A DNA stretch of 64,000 nt from contig NZ_CP029254.1 of assembly GCF_003122365.1 (NCBI RefSeq), positions 868,001-932,000 on the forward strand, in the 5' to 3' direction. The notes beneath the pieces were generated by a model. That model was not told the origin of the DNA and made no database searches. It saw only the letters and a program-made list of their open reading frames with translations. Source of the stretch: Streptomyces spongiicola. GTDB taxonomy: Bacteria > Actinomycetota > Actinomycetes > Streptomycetales > Streptomycetaceae. Positions 1-7,791 of the stretch are shown in pieces. Position 1 is the stretch's first letter; each line of letters opens with the position of its first letter. A program made the position numbers and the translations under genes.

Positions 1-884
1 TGGCGCGCCATCGTGACCAGGACGTACGCACCGTAGGCCCGGTCGCCGGCGGTCTGGGCCAGCCGCAGCGCCTGGACGAAGTACCGCTGGGCGAGACCGT
101 GGGCGGCGATGTCGAACGACGTCCAGCCGGCGAGCCTGGTCAGGTCCGCCACGGCCCCGAACAGTCGGCGTCCGGTGCTCTCCCCGTACGTCCCCCGCAG
201 CATCGGCTCCGCCTCGTGCTCCAGGTAGCGGACCAGGGCCTGGCGCGCGTGCCCGCCGCCGTAGGCCTGGTCCAGGGTGCGGAAGAGATCGCCCACCGAG
301 CGGAGCGCCGCGATGTCGCCCGCGCTGACCCGCTGGCCCGGGCCCCGGTCGGTGCCGCGCTGCCGGGGCACCGAGGTGCGGCTGCCCTGGCCGGGCACTC
401 TGGCCTGCGCGCCGTTCTGGTTGGGCTCCCCGCGACCGACCCGCTCGTCGGCACGCCCGATCAGCCAGTCGCGGCTGGGGACGACCAGACCGGCCGGAGT
501 GAACGCGATCTTCCGCAGCTCGGCGTGGCTGCCGGAGTCCTTGCGCCAGAGTCCGCTGACGATGTCCACGGCCTCCTCGGGGGTGGCCGCGAACTCCAGC
601 CCGGCGTAGACCGGCGCACAGGCGTCCAGGCCCAGGTCCTGGGCCGAGAGGCGTCGGCCGAGCCGCCGGGTGAAGACCTCGGCGATCAGGGCGGGTGTGG
701 TACCGCGCGGCTGCTGCCCGCGCAGCCAGCGCGTCACCGACGTCTTGTCGTACCTCAGGTCGAGGCCGTGCTCCAGGCCGAGCTGGTCCACCCGGCGGGC
801 CAGCCCCGCGTTGGAGAAACCGGCTTCGGCGATGAGTGCGGCGAGCTGGCGGTTCGGGGTGCGCTGCGGGGGTCGGTCCGTCAT
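1..884 (-). CDS. NsdA/NsdB-like transcriptional regulator (3' end outside window)
   Basis: The frame is open from an ATG at 884 down to the window edge, so only the first 294 codons are present. The N-terminus (MTDRPPQRTPNRQLAALI...) leads into a helix-turn-helix-like segment, roughly residues 10-60, containing KTSVTRWLRGQQPRG. This arrangement is typical of the Streptomyces NsdA/NsdB group, which pair a divergent XRE-like DNA-binding domain with a TPR-like C-terminal part and repress differentiation or antibiotic production. A low-complexity stretch rich in Gly, Arg and Gln lies near residues 150-190. It is divergent from lipB. The family assignment is by remembered similarity; the target genes are unknown. 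Confidence 0.7.
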   Translation of the reverse strand, partial: MTDRPPQRTPNRQLAALIAEAGFSNAGLARRVDQLGLEHGLDLRYDKTSVTRWLRGQQPRGTTPALIAEVFTRRLGRRLSAQDLGLDACAPVYAGLEFAATPEEAVDIVSGLWRKDSGSHAELRKIAFTPAGLVVPSRDWLIGRADERVGRGEPNQNGAQARVPGQGSRTSVPRQRGTDRGPGQRVSAGDIAALRSVGDLFRTLDQAYGGGHARQALVRYLEHEAEPMLRGTYGESTGRRLFGAVADLTRLAGWTSFDIAAHGLAQRYFVQALRLAQTAGDRAYGAYVLVTMAR

Positions 885-1139
885 CAGCTGTGCGGTCTCC
901 TGCCTTCCGGGCCCGGGTGCGGCCCTCGCAGCCTGGGGTCCCCCAGGCCCGGCCCTGCGGGAGAAGCTCTGGAGGGAGGAACGGCGCGAATTTAGCGGCC
1001 CGTACCGGCGCTACCGCCGCCTTCGTCCCGCATTCATCCGATCGTGTGAGGATTAGGGGCAGCGCTGACGGGTGCGGCACCCGTCGTACAGTGGCCGGGG
1101 CGCGATGGGTGCACCGTAAACGCTTGAGGAGGCACTGCG

Positions 1140-1991
1140 GTGAGCGAGCTGCGATTTGTCCATCTGGGCTTCGGTGACGACGCCGTCGAGTACCAGGCGG
1201 CCTGGGACGAGCAGCGCCGTGTGCACGCGGCCCGGTTCGCCGGCGGGATCCCCGACACCTGCCTGCTGCTGGAGCACCCACCGGTCTACACGGCCGGACG
1301 GCGCACGGAGGACGGCGAGCGGCCGCTGGACGGCACCCCGGTCGTCGACGTCGACCGCGGCGGGAAGATCACCTGGCACGGCCCCGGCCAGCTCGTCGGC
1401 TATCCGATCATGCGGCTGCCCCGGCCGGTGGACGTGGTCGCCCATGTGCGGCGGCTGGAGGAGGCGCTCATCCGGACCTGTGCGGACTTCGGCGTGGAGA
1501 CCGTCCGGATCGAGGGGCGGAGCGGCGTCTGGGTGCTGGGCGACCCGGTGGAGCGGCGTCCGCCGACCGGAGGGCTGTCACTGGACTTCGACCCGCGGCT
1601 GCACGACGAGGAGTTCGACCCCCGCCTCAGCGGCCCGGACTACGCCCCGTCCAACGCCGGGCAGCGGCGCGAGGACCGCAAGCTCGCCGCCATCGGCATC
1701 CGGGTGGCCAAGGGCGTGACCATGCACGGCTTCGCCCTGAACGTGAACCCCGACAACACCTGGTTCGACCGGATCGTGCCCTGCGGCATCCGGGACGCGG
1801 GTGTGGCCTCGCTCGCGAACGAACTGGGCCGCGACGTGACGATCGCCGAGGTCCTGCCGGTCGTCGAGAAGCACCTGCGGGAGGTGCTGGAGAACGCCGA
1901 CCCGAAGCCCCGGGCGGTGGCGGGCGCGACCGGGCCGGAGCCGGCGGCGCGGGCTGCGGACCCGGCGCCCGAGCCCGCACCGGCGGCCTGA
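1140..1991 (+). CDS. lipB: Lipoyl(octanoyl) transferase LipB
   Basis: LipB moves the octanoyl group from acyl carrier protein to the target lysine of lipoyl domains, the first step of de novo lipoate synthesis in the cytoplasm. The GTG start at 1140 is preceded by AGGAGG about 8 bases upstream. Family motifs are visible: [51 protein letters not shown] (with the conserved Lys), and IVPCGI with the catalytic Cys. At 283 aa it is longer than most LipB proteins (about 210-240 aa). The excess is an Ala/Pro/Glu-rich tail after about residue 245 and an insertion near residues 125-165. lipA follows about 165 bp downstream, so the two may be co-transcribed. Confidence 0.95.
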   Translation: MSELRFVHLGFGDDAVEYQAAWDEQRRVHAARFAGGIPDTCLLLEHPPVYTAGRRTEDGERPLDGTPVVDVDRGGKITWHGPGQLVGYPIMRLPRPVDVVAHVRRLEEALIRTCADFGVETVRIEGRSGVWVLGDPVERRPPTGGLSLDFDPRLHDEEFDPRLSGPDYAPSNAGQRREDRKLAAIGIRVAKGVTMHGFALNVNPDNTWFDRIVPCGIRDAGVASLANELGRDVTIAEVLPVVEKHLREVLENADPKPRAVAGATGPEPAARAADPAPEPAPAA

Positions 1992-2157
1992 GGACGACCT
2001 GAGGGCGCCCGAGGGCGACCCGAGGACAACCTGAGGAACGCCCGAGGACAACCTGAGGAATGCCCACCCATGGCCAGAGGTTGACCAGGGGTGAGGGCAT
2101 CACTATCAACGGGCGTACCCTGGGGTCCGCCGAGGAATCGAAGTTAGGGAGCCGGTC

Positions 2158-3147
2158 GTGTCCGCTGTAGCACCCGACGGACGCAAGATGCTGCGCCTGG
2201 AGGTCCGGAACAGCCAGACCCCCATCGAGCGCAAGCCCGAGTGGATCAAGACGCGGGCGAAGATGGGCCCCGAGTACAACCGGTTGCAGAAGCTCGTCAA
2301 GAGCGAGGGCCTGCACACGGTCTGCCAGGAGGCCGGCTGCCCGAACATCTTCGAGTGCTGGGAGGACCGCGAGGCCACCTTCCTCATCGGCGGCGACCAG
2401 TGCACCCGGCGCTGCGACTTCTGCCAGATCGACACGGGCCGGCCGCAGGCGCTCGACCGGGACGAACCGCGCCGCGTCGGCGAGTCGGTCGTCACGATGG
2501 ACCTGAACTACGCCACGATCACCGGCGTCGCCCGCGACGACCTGGAGGACGGCGGAGCCTGGCTGTACGCGGAGACCGTGCGCCAGATCCACGCGCAGAC
2601 GGCGGGGCGCGAGGCCGGCCGGACCAAGGTCGAGCTGCTGATCCCGGACTTCAACGCGGAGCCGGACCAGCTGGCCGAGGTCTTCTCCGCCCGCCCCGAG
2701 GTGCTGGCGCACAACGTGGAGACGGTGCCGCGCATCTTCAAGCGCATCCGTCCCGGCTTCCGCTACGAACGCTCGCTGAAGGTGATCACCGAGGCCCGCG
2801 CGGCCGGCCTGGTCACCAAGTCGAACCTGATCCTCGGCATGGGCGAGACCCGCGAGGAGGTCGGCGAGGCCCTGCGGCACCTGCACGACGCGGGCTGCGA
2901 GCTGATCACCATCACCCAGTACCTGCGGCCTTCCGTGCGGCACCACCCCGTCGAGCGCTGGGTGAAGCCGCAGGAGTTCGTGGAGCTGAAGGAGGAGGCC
3001 GAGGAGATCGGCTTCTCCGGCGTGATGTCGGGACCGCTGGTGCGATCCTCGTACCGGGCCGGACGCCTCTTCCAGCAGGCCATGGACCAGCGGCGGTCGG
3101 CCGCCGGGCAGCCGGGCGGTGAGGCCGCGGCCGCCCAGGCCGGGTGA
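2158..3147 (+). CDS. lipA: Lipoyl synthase LipA (radical SAM)
   Basis: LipA inserts two sulfur atoms into the protein-bound octanoyl chain made by LipB. The radical-SAM cluster motif CTRRCDFC lies near residues 80-90. The auxiliary-cluster cysteines are in [13 protein letters not shown] just before it, and the C-terminal RSSYRAG carries the conserved Ser that ligates the auxiliary cluster. The length of 329 aa is normal for actinobacterial LipA. The GTG at 2158 gives the usual N-terminus ([17 protein letters not shown]). The last 20 residues are Ala/Gly-rich and variable. Confidence 0.96.
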   Translation: MSAVAPDGRKMLRLEVRNSQTPIERKPEWIKTRAKMGPEYNRLQKLVKSEGLHTVCQEAGCPNIFECWEDREATFLIGGDQCTRRCDFCQIDTGRPQALDRDEPRRVGESVVTMDLNYATITGVARDDLEDGGAWLYAETVRQIHAQTAGREAGRTKVELLIPDFNAEPDQLAEVFSARPEVLAHNVETVPRIFKRIRPGFRYERSLKVITEARAAGLVTKSNLILGMGETREEVGEALRHLHDAGCELITITQYLRPSVRHHPVERWVKPQEFVELKEEAEEIGFSGVMSGPLVRSSYRAGRLFQQAMDQRRSAAGQPGGEAAAAQAG

Positions 3148-3213
3148 ATCCGCGGTCGCGAGCCCCCGCGACCGTGCGAGTCCGCCACCCTGCGAGCCCG
3201 CGACCGTGCGAGT

Positions 3214-3293
3214 CCACGGCCGTGTGAACCCACGGCCGTGTGAACCCACGGCCGTGTGAACCCACGGCCGTGTGAACCCACGGCCGTGTGAAC
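3214..3293 (+). repeat. Five tandem copies of a 16-bp repeat downstream of lipA
   Basis: Five perfect copies of ccacggccgtgtgaac run from 3214 to 3293, with degenerate copies on both sides (about 3160-3350). Each unit contains the short palindrome cacggccgtg, so the array could form many small hairpins. It fills most of the gap between lipA and the next gene. The remainder, 3350-3593, holds no gene I can support. Confidence 0.9.
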
Positions 3294-3593
3294 CCGCGAC
3301 CGTGCGAGTCCGCGGCCCGGCGGACCTCCGCGGCCGCGGGGTTCCCCAACGGTCGTGTGAATTCACGCACAAGGACTTACCGAGGAGTAATGGCCGGTTT
3401 CGCGCGGCCCGCACCGCCCCCGCAGGTCGGAGGCACGTGCGGGCCGCGCCCTGCTCCCCGCGACGCGCGGAAAGGTTTCATCAGCGTTTGACCAGCGAGT
3501 CACGCCCTGGTAACACCAATCAGTGACTCTGTATTCACGCAGAGCACGCACACTCCCGTCGATCACCACCCGCCCCAGAGGGAGACCTCCGCC

Positions 3594-3806
3594 ATGCAGG
3601 CCGCGACCTCCGTACGCGCCAACGCCTTCCCGACGCTCACCCAGGCCCTCCTCGCCGTCGAGTCCGTACTCCTGGGCGGCGGCCAGCGCACCGCCCGCCG
3701 CAACGCCTGGACCGCGGTCCTCGAGGACCGGCGCCGCGCCAGGGACCGGGTTGCGGCGCAGCACGTCCTGGAGGCCGTGGCGACCCGCTCTTCCTGGGGC
3801 ACGTAA
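3594..3806 (+). CDS. Small conserved Streptomyces protein (SCO2195-like)
   Basis: This 70-aa protein (MQAATSVRANAFPTLTQALL...) has an ATG start with a purine-rich site (gagggaga) just upstream. It sits between lipA and the DUF4191 gene, as I recall for SCO2195 in S. coelicolor. The sequence is basic and helical, with no signal peptide and no motif I recognise. The next gene begins only 10 bp after its stop, so the two are probably co-transcribed. Function unknown. Confidence 0.8.
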   Translation: MQAATSVRANAFPTLTQALLAVESVLLGGGQRTARRNAWTAVLEDRRRARDRVAAQHVLEAVATRSSWGT

Positions 3807-3816
3807 ACTTCAGGAC

Positions 3817-4512
3817 ATGGCGAGGAAGGACAAGGCAGAGAACTCTGCGAACCCCGGGCGACTGAAGCAGATCGCCCTTACCTACAAAATGACCCGGCGG
3901 GTCGACCCCAAGGTCGGCCTCGTCGTCGCGGGTGTGGGAATCGTCACCTTCGGTGTCTTCCTCGCGATCGGCTTCCTGATCGGCCACCCGGTCTATCTGG
4001 GCATCCTGGGCTTCCTGCTGGCCTTCCTCGCGATGGCGATCGTCTTCGGACGCCGCGCCGAGCGCGCCGCCTTCGGGCAGATGGAGGGACAGCCGGGAGC
4101 GGCGGCCGCCGTACTGCAGAACGTGGGCCGGGGCTGGACCACGACCCCCGCGATCGCGATGAACCGCAACCAGGACGTCGTCCACCGGGCCGTCGGCCGC
4201 GCCGGCATCGTGCTGGTGGCCGAGGGAAACCCGAACCGGGTCAAGACCCTGCTGGCGGCCGAGAAGAAGAGGATGGCCCGGGTGGCCGTGGACGCGCCGG
4301 TGCACGACATCATCGTCGGCAACGACGAGGGCCAGGTGCCGCTGAAGAAGCTGCGCACCACCATGACGAAGCTGCCCCGGGTACTGACCGGCTCGCAGGT
4401 GACGCAGGCGAACGACCGTCTGCGCGCCATGGGCGACCTGATGAGCAACATGCCGCTGCCGAAGGGCCCGATGCCTGGCCGTGGGTTTCGCGGTCGCTCA
4501 CCGCGAGGATGA
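3817..4512 (+). CDS. DUF4191 membrane protein, 3' end replaced by an integrative element
   Basis: This 231-aa protein has a charged N-terminus (MARKDKAENSANPGRLKQIA), two closely spaced membrane segments at about residues 33-55 and 58-78, and a cytoplasmic C-terminal domain. This matches the actinobacterial DUF4191 family (SCO2196-like), whose function is unknown. The last codons have been exchanged. Up to PKGPMP at 4459-4475 the sequence is host; the final GRGFRGRSPRG and its stop come from the inserted element. The original ending, KGMRMPRGGKMR, lies at 7721-7759 beyond the other junction. The frame therefore survives integration almost unchanged in length (231 against 232 aa). Confidence 0.9.
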   Translation: MARKDKAENSANPGRLKQIALTYKMTRRVDPKVGLVVAGVGIVTFGVFLAIGFLIGHPVYLGILGFLLAFLAMAIVFGRRAERAAFGQMEGQPGAAAAVLQNVGRGWTTTPAIAMNRNQDVVHRAVGRAGIVLVAEGNPNRVKTLLAAEKKRMARVAVDAPVHDIIVGNDEGQVPLKKLRTTMTKLPRVLTGSQVTQANDRLRAMGDLMSNMPLPKGPMPGRGFRGRSPRG

Positions 4513-6502
4513 CCCCCGGCCGGATCTTCCCCTTCATGTGCATGGGAGGGAGCGGGTGAAGGGGGGCCGGCGGCGTCCCTTCGCAGGCACTCATGGCCTG
4601 CATAACCCGCTCCCAGCGGCCCGACTTGTACCACCGGCCCCAGTGGCCGATAAGCCCGGTAGAGCCGTACTCGGTGTTCAGCTCAGGCCAGGCCGCCCCC
4701 GTACGGGCCTTCTTGAGGAATGCCTCCAGTACCGTGCGAGGGGCGAGCCCGCCTTTCTGGCGGGGCTCCGTGCCCCCGTTCGGGAACTTCTCCGACTCCA
4801 TCACCAGCGCCCATGAGTGGTCGCAGAGGATCGGGACTGGCTGCTCGTTGGCCCTGAACCATTCCCCGATGGGGCATCGCGCGCCGCGATGCATCCCGGG
4901 GTTGGGTCCAGTCAGGGTGATCTCCACGTCGAGCAGATGGAAGAACTCCCTCTGCTGCTCGGGCTCCAGACCTTCGAGGCGGTCATGGGCCATCTGGGCA
5001 AGCTCCTGGAGATCATTGGACCTCCCGTCCGCTCGCGCGGCCTCCGCCTTCCAGCCTTCGATTTCGCGCCGCGACCGCTTCAGCTCGTCAAGCTCATCGC
5101 AGAGCGGCTTTACGATCCGCTCCACTGCGGCTTCGGCCTCCGAGCCGATGAGCCCCTTTCCGGCTGCCCGCTTCGCGGCGACCACGGTCGCGATGTCCAC
5201 GGCCTCATCCTGCGCCGCGATCTTCTGATCCAAATCGGCCAGCCGGGAGGAGTAGTCGACGCGCTCACCCGAGGAACGGCCTACCCACTGATCAGCCATC
5301 GCGCGGAGACGGGCGCCGTCGCCGAGCAGTACGCAAAGCTCCTTCCACGCCCACTCCTCGACGCCGGATGCATCGAGTTGGGAACAGGAGCAGGTCGGCG
5401 CCCCGGGGTGCTCTGCGGTCTTCCCTGCGCACACGTAGTGCGGCGCCTCCCCGGAGGGCGCGCAGCCGACATAGTGCCTGCCGCAGGGGCTCGCGATGCG
5501 CCCGGTAAGCGTATACACGCGACTTGCCGCCCAGTGGCGAACCTTGTTGGCCGTGACTCTGCGGAATTCGGCAACCTCGTCCGGACTGAAGACAGGGTCA
5601 AGATCCATCACAACACTCTCGCCCCAGACCGGAGTTCCGTCCGGATTGACCTTCGAGCTTCGTCCTCGAAAGACGAATCGCGCGTCAAGCAGATCGTCGT
5701 TCATCAGGATTCCCCGAATGTGCGGGGCCGCCCACGGGCGACCGGATCGCGTGAGGAAACCCTCGGCGTTGAGAGAGCGGGCCACCTGACCGAAGTTGCC
5801 CTTCGCCCTGACAGCCGCCTTGCGGGCGAAGCGGAGGGCGGGCGCCTCGTGCATGGTGGTGCACGGATCGGTGCGGGTGCAGGCATCCCCGCCGTCACAG
5901 TCATCCACTACGAGAACCTGCTCACCCTTCTTGCCTCGATTCTCGATGCGGTAGCCGTAGCGGGCCTGTCCGCCCGGAAAGCCGCCCATGAGCGCCTTCT
6001 GCTGGATGCCACCCTGCGTCCTCTTACGGATGCGCGCAAGTTCCTTGAATGCCTCGTGGGCCTTCTCCTGCATGCGGGCTTCGCCGTCTTCGGTGGTGTT
6101 GTCGATGTCCTCATCGACAATGGCCACGAAGACCCCAAGGTCTTGAAGTGTCCACACCCAATCCCAGAAGACCCTGTTCTTTCGGCCGATGGCGCGCGTC
6201 TCGAAGACCACGACGACATCGAATGGCCTCGGGGTCCGCTGGGCAAGCTCCATGATCTGCGACGCACCCGGCCGCTCCTGCCACGGCAAAGTGCCGCTTT
6301 CCCCTTCGTCCTTGAACGTGTCCAGGTGCTCCCAGCCCTTGCGCCTGATGTGCGCGGCCGTGGCCCGGCCTGTGTAGGTGATGCCGTAGCCTTTAGTCTG
6401 CTGCTCCGTGCTAACGCGAAGGTAGTCGACGGCGCGAAGAGCAGCCTGGCCACCCACTGCACGGGCGGACGTTTCCAGAGCGAGCGCAACGGAATTGCGC
6501 AT
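4310..6502 (-). CDS. int: Large serine recombinase (integrase) reading through attL into host DNA
   Basis: This 730-aa site-specific recombinase would catalyse integration of the element. The catalytic Ser31 lies in YLRVSTEQQ. The resolvase-like domain continues to about residue 180, with the recombinase-domain motif MGGFPGGQARYGYRI. A Cys-rich zinc ribbon (SPCGRHYVGC...YVCAG...CSCSQ) is at about 345-385, followed by a coiled coil at about 420-500. The ATG at 6502 has gggagggg upstream. The last 54 residues, after HGQ (codon 4477-4475), are encoded by the core and by the antisense strand of the host gene. In the excised circle the frame would instead continue through the core into 7702 and stop at 7653, giving 697 aa ending EEFAIMGYPFTLATAP. 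The usual second Arg-containing catalytic motif appears as ETRAIGRKN, a slightly unusual form. Confidence 0.93.
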   Translation of the reverse strand: MRNSVALALETSARAVGGQAALRAVDYLRVSTEQQTKGYGITYTGRATAAHIRRKGWEHLDTFKDEGESGTLPWQERPGASQIMELAQRTPRPFDVVVVFETRAIGRKNRVFWDWVWTLQDLGVFVAIVDEDIDNTTEDGEARMQEKAHEAFKELARIRKRTQGGIQQKALMGGFPGGQARYGYRIENRGKKGEQVLVVDDCDGGDACTRTDPCTTMHEAPALRFARKAAVRAKGNFGQVARSLNAEGFLTRSGRPWAAPHIRGILMNDDLLDARFVFRGRSSKVNPDGTPVWGESVVMDLDPVFSPDEVAEFRRVTANKVRHWAASRVYTLTGRIASPCGRHYVGCAPSGEAPHYVCAGKTAEHPGAPTCSCSQLDASGVEEWAWKELCVLLGDGARLRAMADQWVGRSSGERVDYSSRLADLDQKIAAQDEAVDIATVVAAKRAAGKGLIGSEAEAAVERIVKPLCDELDELKRSRREIEGWKAEAARADGRSNDLQELAQMAHDRLEGLEPEQQREFFHLLDVEITLTGPNPGMHRGARCPIGEWFRANEQPVPILCDHSWALVMESEKFPNGGTEPRQKGGLAPRTVLEAFLKKARTGAAWPELNTEYGSTGLIGHWGRWYKSGRWERVMQAMSACEGTPPAPLHPLPPMHMKGKIRPGVILAVSDRETHGQASGPSAAACCSSGRPWRADGRSPASPASRSVPGAASSWWCAASSAAPGPRRCRR
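4459..4475. other. Left attachment site (attL core)
   Basis: This is the 17-bp core shared with 7703-7719. It lies inside the host DUF4191 frame on the plus strand and inside the integrase frame on the minus strand. The flanks differ completely from those of the right copy, as expected for recombined halves of attB and attP. Confidence 0.88.
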
Positions 6503-6722
6503 GCTGGTCCCCTCCCGGATCGGCCCGGCCCCGGGGCGCGAGGGCGCCGCCGGGGTCTCCGGCTCGATAGCTGACTAGACCTCAAGGCCCACGCGGGGTC
6601 GGTGAGAACAGGATTTCCAAGATGCGATCATAGGCCGCCGGCGCAGCCATGCGCGGGATGGTCTTGACCTGCGATGTCTCCCCCTGGCACGTCGTGTCAG
6701 CCTGGTCAGGGGAACGTGGAAC
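6503..6722 (-). other. Gap between whiB-like gene and integrase
   Basis: These 220 bp probably hold the integrase promoter. No convincing gene is present. A short open stretch in the WhiB frame encodes MAAPAAYDRILEILF and a few more residues before a stop, but it has no ribosome binding site. Confidence 0.4.
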
Positions 6723-7127
6723 TCACTGCCTTTGCGCCGGCCACCGCTGTCCGCGGTGACGACGATTCTCGCCACGCGCGGTGACACCGCGCGAGCGACC
6801 ATGGCGTATGTCGGGCCACCCCACCCCCTGCGGGGTGCCCTCCGGCCACCTCTTCCAGGAGCCCTTGGCCAAGCGCTCGCGGGCGCGATGGCGCTCATAC
6901 TCGTCCACGCCGCCCCAGACGCCGTACTCCTCGCCCTTGGTATCCCGGCGACATTCCTCCAGTACCGGGCAGCGGCGGCATATTGCTTTCGCGTCATCCC
7001 AGATGCTCTGCGTGACGTCGGCCGGCTTCCGACCGAGCTGGCTGCCATTCGGGGCGAAGAACTTGTCCGGGTGGACCGTGCGACAGAGGGCCCGGTCGAG
7101 CCAGCGCCGTTCCGGGTCATAGAGCAC
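6723..7127 (-). CDS. WhiB-like iron-sulfur regulator of the element
   Basis: This 134-aa protein has the WhiB-family layout: WLDRALC, then CRRCPVLEEC with the remaining three cluster cysteines, then the turn motif GVWGG. WhiB-like proteins bind a [4Fe-4S] cluster and act with the main sigma factor; phage and ICE versions often modulate host transcription or exclude related phages. The GTG start at 7127 is chosen because ggaggga lies 4-9 bases upstream, and because it puts WLDRALC near the N-terminus as usual. A basic C-terminal tail (about residues 95-134) could contact DNA. It starts 10 bp after the upstream membrane-protein gene, in the same operon. Confidence 0.88.
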   Translation of the reverse strand: MLYDPERRWLDRALCRTVHPDKFFAPNGSQLGRKPADVTQSIWDDAKAICRRCPVLEECRRDTKGEEYGVWGGVDEYERHRARERLAKGSWKRWPEGTPQGVGWPDIRHGRSRGVTARGENRRHRGQRWPAQRQ

Positions 7128-7137
7128 GAGGTCCCTC

Positions 7138-7329
7138 CTATCGGTTCGCAATCCACAGGGCCGCCGCCGTGAGGCCCACGGCCGCACCGATCAGGCCCTC
7201 CAAGAGGGCCCACCCGATGCGGCTCAGCCCCTTCCTGTGCGAGCGCAGAAACCTCGCCAGGTGCAGGTGGTCCCGGAGGCGGGAAAGGCCGCCCTGAAGG
7301 CGGCCGGTGGGCTTGTCGTGGGCGCTCAT
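7138..7329 (-). CDS. Small single-pass membrane protein of the element
   Basis: This 63-aa protein begins MSAHDKPTGRLQGGLSRLRD and has a basic, Arg/His-rich N-terminal half. One hydrophobic segment at the C-terminus (about residues 39-60, ending AALWIANR) could span the membrane. The ATG at 7329 has ggaggg six bases upstream, and it overlaps the stop of the 18-codon gene before it in an ATGA. Its role is unknown. Small membrane proteins of this kind occur in phages and conjugative elements, but nothing here identifies it as a holin or transfer protein. Confidence 0.7.
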   Translation of the reverse strand: MSAHDKPTGRLQGGLSRLRDHLHLARFLRSHRKGLSRIGWALLEGLIGAAVGLTAAALWIANR

Positions 7330-7382
7330 CGCGCCCTCCGGAAGCAGATGCACTGCACCCGCTTGCAGTTGTGGCAAACCAT
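7326..7382 (-). CDS. 18-aa Cys-rich micropeptide
   Basis: This tiny frame reads MVCHNCKRVQCICFRRAR. Cysteines at positions 3, 6, 11 and 13 form CxxC and CxC pairs that could bind zinc. It starts inside the stop of the preceding gene (TGATG) and its own stop overlaps the next start (ATGA). Gaggaga lies just upstream of its ATG. The double coupling supports translation, although it could serve only to pass ribosomes along the operon. Confidence 0.55.
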   Translation of the reverse strand: MVCHNCKRVQCICFRRAR

Positions 7383-7591
7383 CAGCTCTTCTCCTCGGGG
7401 TTTCGTCTGGCCCTGTAGCCGGCCTGGCTGCGGCCGGCCATCAGGCCGCGCTTGTACGCGCCCTCAAGATGGGGGAGGACGGACAGCAAGACAGCGTCGA
7501 TGATGTTCGCCGGGCAGGTGCCGCCCGTCACTCCGTCGATGGCGTTCGTGATGTCCTCGCGGAGGTCAAGGCGCCATCTCTCCTTGGGCAT
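7382..7591 (-). CDS. Small hypothetical protein, first gene of the element's cargo operon
   Basis: This 69-aa protein (MPKERWRLDLREDITNAIDG...) is predicted to be mostly helical, with a basic C-terminus (YRARRNPEEKS). There is no signal peptide or membrane segment. The ATG at 7591 is preceded by ggaggg. Its position as first gene of an operon that also encodes WhiB makes a regulatory or excision-factor role possible, but there is no sequence evidence for that. The stop overlaps the next start. Confidence 0.7.
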   Translation of the reverse strand: MPKERWRLDLREDITNAIDGVTGGTCPANIIDAVLLSVLPHLEGAYKRGLMAGRSQAGYRARRNPEEKS

Positions 7592-7606
7592 GGGCCCTCC
7601 AATGCG

Positions 7607-7634
7607 AAGAGCCCCCGCGTCAGCGAGGGCTCTT
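7607..7634. terminator. Hairpin at the right end of the element, the integrase terminator in circular form
   Basis: Arms aagagccc (7607-7614) and gggctctt (7627-7634) pair perfectly, with a further inner cgc/gcg pair. In the integrated state the hairpin sits upstream of the cargo operon. In the excised circle it would lie 19 bp downstream of the integrase stop at 7653, a natural terminator position. The symmetric stem would also shield the cargo operon from outside transcription. Confidence 0.75.
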
Positions 7635-7702
7635 GGTCGGTGTTCGGGCTGGTCAGGGGGCCGTGGCCAGAGTGAACGGGTACCCCATGATCGCGAACTC
7701 TT

Positions 7703-7719
7703 CCGAAGGGCCCGATGCC
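7703..7719. other. Right attachment site (attR core)
   Basis: This is the second copy of the 17-bp core. Immediately after it, the host sequence resumes in the DUF4191 frame. Confidence 0.88.
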
Positions 7720-7759
7720 GAAGGGCATGCGGATGCCGCGAGGCGGAAAGATGCGCTGA
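7703..7759 (+). pseudogene. Displaced native 3' end of the DUF4191 gene
   Basis: Read in the host frame this segment encodes PKGPMPKGMRMPRGGKMR followed by TGA at 7757-7759. It is the ending that the DUF4191 gene would have without the element. It has no start codon or promoter here and is not expected to be translated while the element is present. Confidence 0.9.
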
Positions 7760-7791
7760 CCCCGTCCCGTGCCCGCGAACGGCGCGGGCGG

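Larger units (their letters stand above)
4459..7719. mobile_element. 3.24-kb integrative element in the 3' end of the DUF4191 gene
   Basis: A 17-bp direct repeat (ccgaagggcccgatgcc) at 4459-4475 and 7703-7719 bounds the element. Removing one repeat plus the intervening DNA rejoins the host frame exactly, restoring a normal DUF4191 C-terminus. All cargo lies on the minus strand: three tiny overlapping genes, a WhiB-like gene and a large serine recombinase. No replication, transfer or capsid gene is visible. It may be a minimal integrative element, a satellite, or a deletion remnant of a phage or ICE that kept both ends. Confidence 0.9.

Noticed and set aside
6575..6690. Short frame MAAPAAYDRILEILF after the whiB-like gene
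   Set aside because: It looks protein-like and is in the WhiB frame after its stop, but has no ribosome site or good start; readthrough is possible but unsupported.
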